Part shown: positions 62,879 through 64,000 of the stretch, in pieces
How the letters are laid out: the number at the start of each line of letters is the position of its first letter
How positions within the stretch are numbered: position 1 is the stretch's first letter
From: Erythrobacter sp. QSSC1-22B
GTDB taxonomy: Bacteria; Pseudomonadota; Alphaproteobacteria; Sphingomonadales; Sphingomonadaceae
Direction of reading: 5' to 3'
Assembly: GCF_001678665.1 (NCBI RefSeq)
Contig: NZ_LZRP01000002.1
Coordinates: forward strand, 370,652-434,651
Length of the DNA stretch: 64,000 bases
Position numbers and translations under genes: made by a program
Notes under the pieces: generated by a model
What the model was told of the DNA's origin: nothing
The model's input: the letters and a program-made list of their open reading frames with translations, nothing else
Databases searched by the model: none

Positions 62879-63556
62879 GTGGCCTTCAGAGTTTTTCAAC
62901 AGAATAGGGTGATGGGGTGGACGCCCCCCGGCGGCATCGATGTGCCATACCCGGCGCCGGGTAGCTCTGCTCTCGCAGCCGAGATCGTCGAACTCGCACA
63001 TGAAAATGGCTTCGAAGCTGGCTTGCAGGAGAACCGCGGTTTCGACCATGGCGCATGGATACCGCTGCACCTGATCTATCCGGCAGCCGATATTCCGGTG
63101 GTCCAGGTTTCCATCAGCATGCGTGAAAGCCCGCGCTGGCATTTCCAGTTGGGTGAGATGCTGGCATCTTTGCGGGAGAAGAATGTGCTGATTATCGGAT
63201 CGGGTAACCTGACGCACAAACTTTCAGAATTTTTTCGTAGCGGTTTCCGCCTAAATGCTCCGCGCGAAGGTTGGGTCAGCGACTTTGCGGAATGGATTGC
63301 TCGAAAGATTAGGGAAGGCGATGTGGATGCCGTGCTCCGGGCGGTCAACACCGGCCCATCTGGACGGCGAAATCATCCTACAATGGATCATATTCACCCG
63401 CTGTTCGTCGCGCTGGGGGCGGGCGATTCCCCCCTCGGCAGCCTGCGACTGCACCAGAGCACGACTTACGGCGTCCTTGCCATGGACGTGTTCGGGTTTG
63501 GCGGGCGCGAGCAGCTGGGCGCCCTCCAAGACAGGAACGTCGAACACGCCCTCTGA
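62879..63556 (+). pseudogene. LigB/DODA-type extradiol dioxygenase, N-terminus missing
   Basis: 225 residues from GTG 62879. Motifs YPAPGSSALAAEIVELA, DHGAWIPLHLIYPAADIPVVQVS, IIGSGNLTHKL and NHPTMDHIHPLFVALGAG fit the 4,5-DOPA dioxygenase group. The usual first 60-70 residues with the metal ligands HGSP and SAHW are absent, so the product is probably inactive. The junction carries GAGTTTTTCAACAG, which looks like an insertion sequence end. Confidence 0.7.
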
Positions 63557-63781
63557 TCCTCGACGCGCTGCTTCTGATCCGGAACCTCATTGGTCATGGT
63601 TCGGCACGATGTTGGCGCGACGCCGGCAAGCCTGTGCAGCCTTGCTGCCGGCGTTTCCGGCCGATTTCCTGAAATCGCAGTCAGTTTACCAGAAGGGCCC
63701 TTTGCCTTTGAAATGCCCTCGACATCCACGCAGAAGCTATGTACCGATCGTTCGGGACAATCCAAAAAAGGGGTTTGATTT

Positions 63782-64000
63782 ATGCAACTCTATGATCTCG
63801 AACTGTCCGGAAATTGCTACAAGGTCCGTCTATTCCTCGCGCTGATCGGACAACCCTACACTCTGCGCCCAGTTGCCTTCCTTGACGGCGAGCACAGGAC
63901 CAAGGACTTCATAGCTCGGAACCCGTTCGGGGAGATACCCGTGCTGGTCGATGGCGATGTTCTGCTGCGCGACTCTCAAGCCATTCTCGTCTACCTGGCC
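63782..64000 (+). CDS. Glutathione S-transferase, N-terminal part (cut by window edge)
   Basis: 73 codons to the right edge. Thioredoxin-like GST N-domain: LYDLELSGNCYKVRLFLALIG, ARNPFGEIPVLVDGD, and LRDSQAILVYLA, with the glutathione-binding Ser in DSQAI. The C-terminal helical domain is outside the window. Confidence 0.92.
   Translation, partial: MQLYDLELSGNCYKVRLFLALIGQPYTLRPVAFLDGEHRTKDFIARNPFGEIPVLVDGDVLLRDSQAILVYLA

Noticed and set aside
63590..63778. Small plus-strand frame before the glutathione S-transferase
   Set aside because: No ribosome-binding site and no family resemblance; treated as intergenic.

Overview
The window comes from a high-GC alphaproteobacterium. The gene set points to the Sphingomonadales, most likely Erythrobacteraceae. 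Supporting features are a ThiS-ThiG fusion, a PopZ-like DUF2497 protein, UrcA, an S9 ribosomal protein with a long acidic N-terminus, a suf operon carrying a DUF559 gene between sufB and sufC, DUF2093, MmcB and two LytS/LytTR pairs. The genus is inference, because no 16S gene or other marker is present.

Layout. 1-38.8 kb is dense chromosomal backbone: an S9 peptidase (cut by the left edge), a PopZ-like protein, a PCMT-family/TolC pair, class I fumarase, LytS/LytTR pair 1, UrcA, a lipid kinase and phosphoesterase pair, rplM-rpsI, heme A synthase, a MerC protein behind a Zur-like operator, thiSG, CsbD, an acyl-CoA ligase, gamma-glutamyltransferase, pyrD, a DUF885 peptidase, an AraC regulator, the suf operon (regulator, sufB, DUF559, sufC, sufD, sufS, sufT, sufA), an adenosine-kinase-like gene, purD and xseA back to back, DUF2093, an M23 peptidase, rpmB, tadA, RNase T2 and nadC. 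38.8-42.3 kb is a lower-GC, decayed stretch holding rsgA and four damaged genes. 42.4-54.7 kb returns to backbone: LytS/LytTR pair 2, an HD hydrolase, a periplasmic peptidase/DsbA cluster, a DUF2183 phosphatase, a large acidic PAS protein, a sterol desaturase with DUF2141, and MmcB.

54.76-64 kb looks like an acquired segment. It opens with a broken 5' half of tRNA-Arg, a short spacer with a direct repeat, and a complete tRNA-Arg(CCG). It continues with a yczE/yczR divergent pair and a second MocR-type regulator divergent from a compact set (thioredoxin-fold protein, glutamine amidotransferase, MOSC protein, frameshifted peroxiredoxin). After that come a DMT exporter, gene fragments, an N-terminally truncated extradiol dioxygenase and the start of a glutathione S-transferase.

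How the genes work together. The suf block is one translationally coupled Fe-S assembly operon with its own Rrf2 regulator and a dyad over its promoter. The two LytS/LytTR pairs are independent sensory systems. The 45-48 kb cluster joins two metalloproteases with a DsbA-type oxidoreductase and looks like envelope quality control. The most interesting uncharacterised unit is the MocR#2-controlled thiol/redox set at 57.3-61.1 kb, which has an 11-bp perfect inverted repeat over the divergent promoter. Five apparent single-base losses, each shortening a three-base homopolymer, lie in four genes that are all in or beside the two accessory stretches. No comparable frame break was noticed in the backbone, so real gene decay and assembly error both remain possible.
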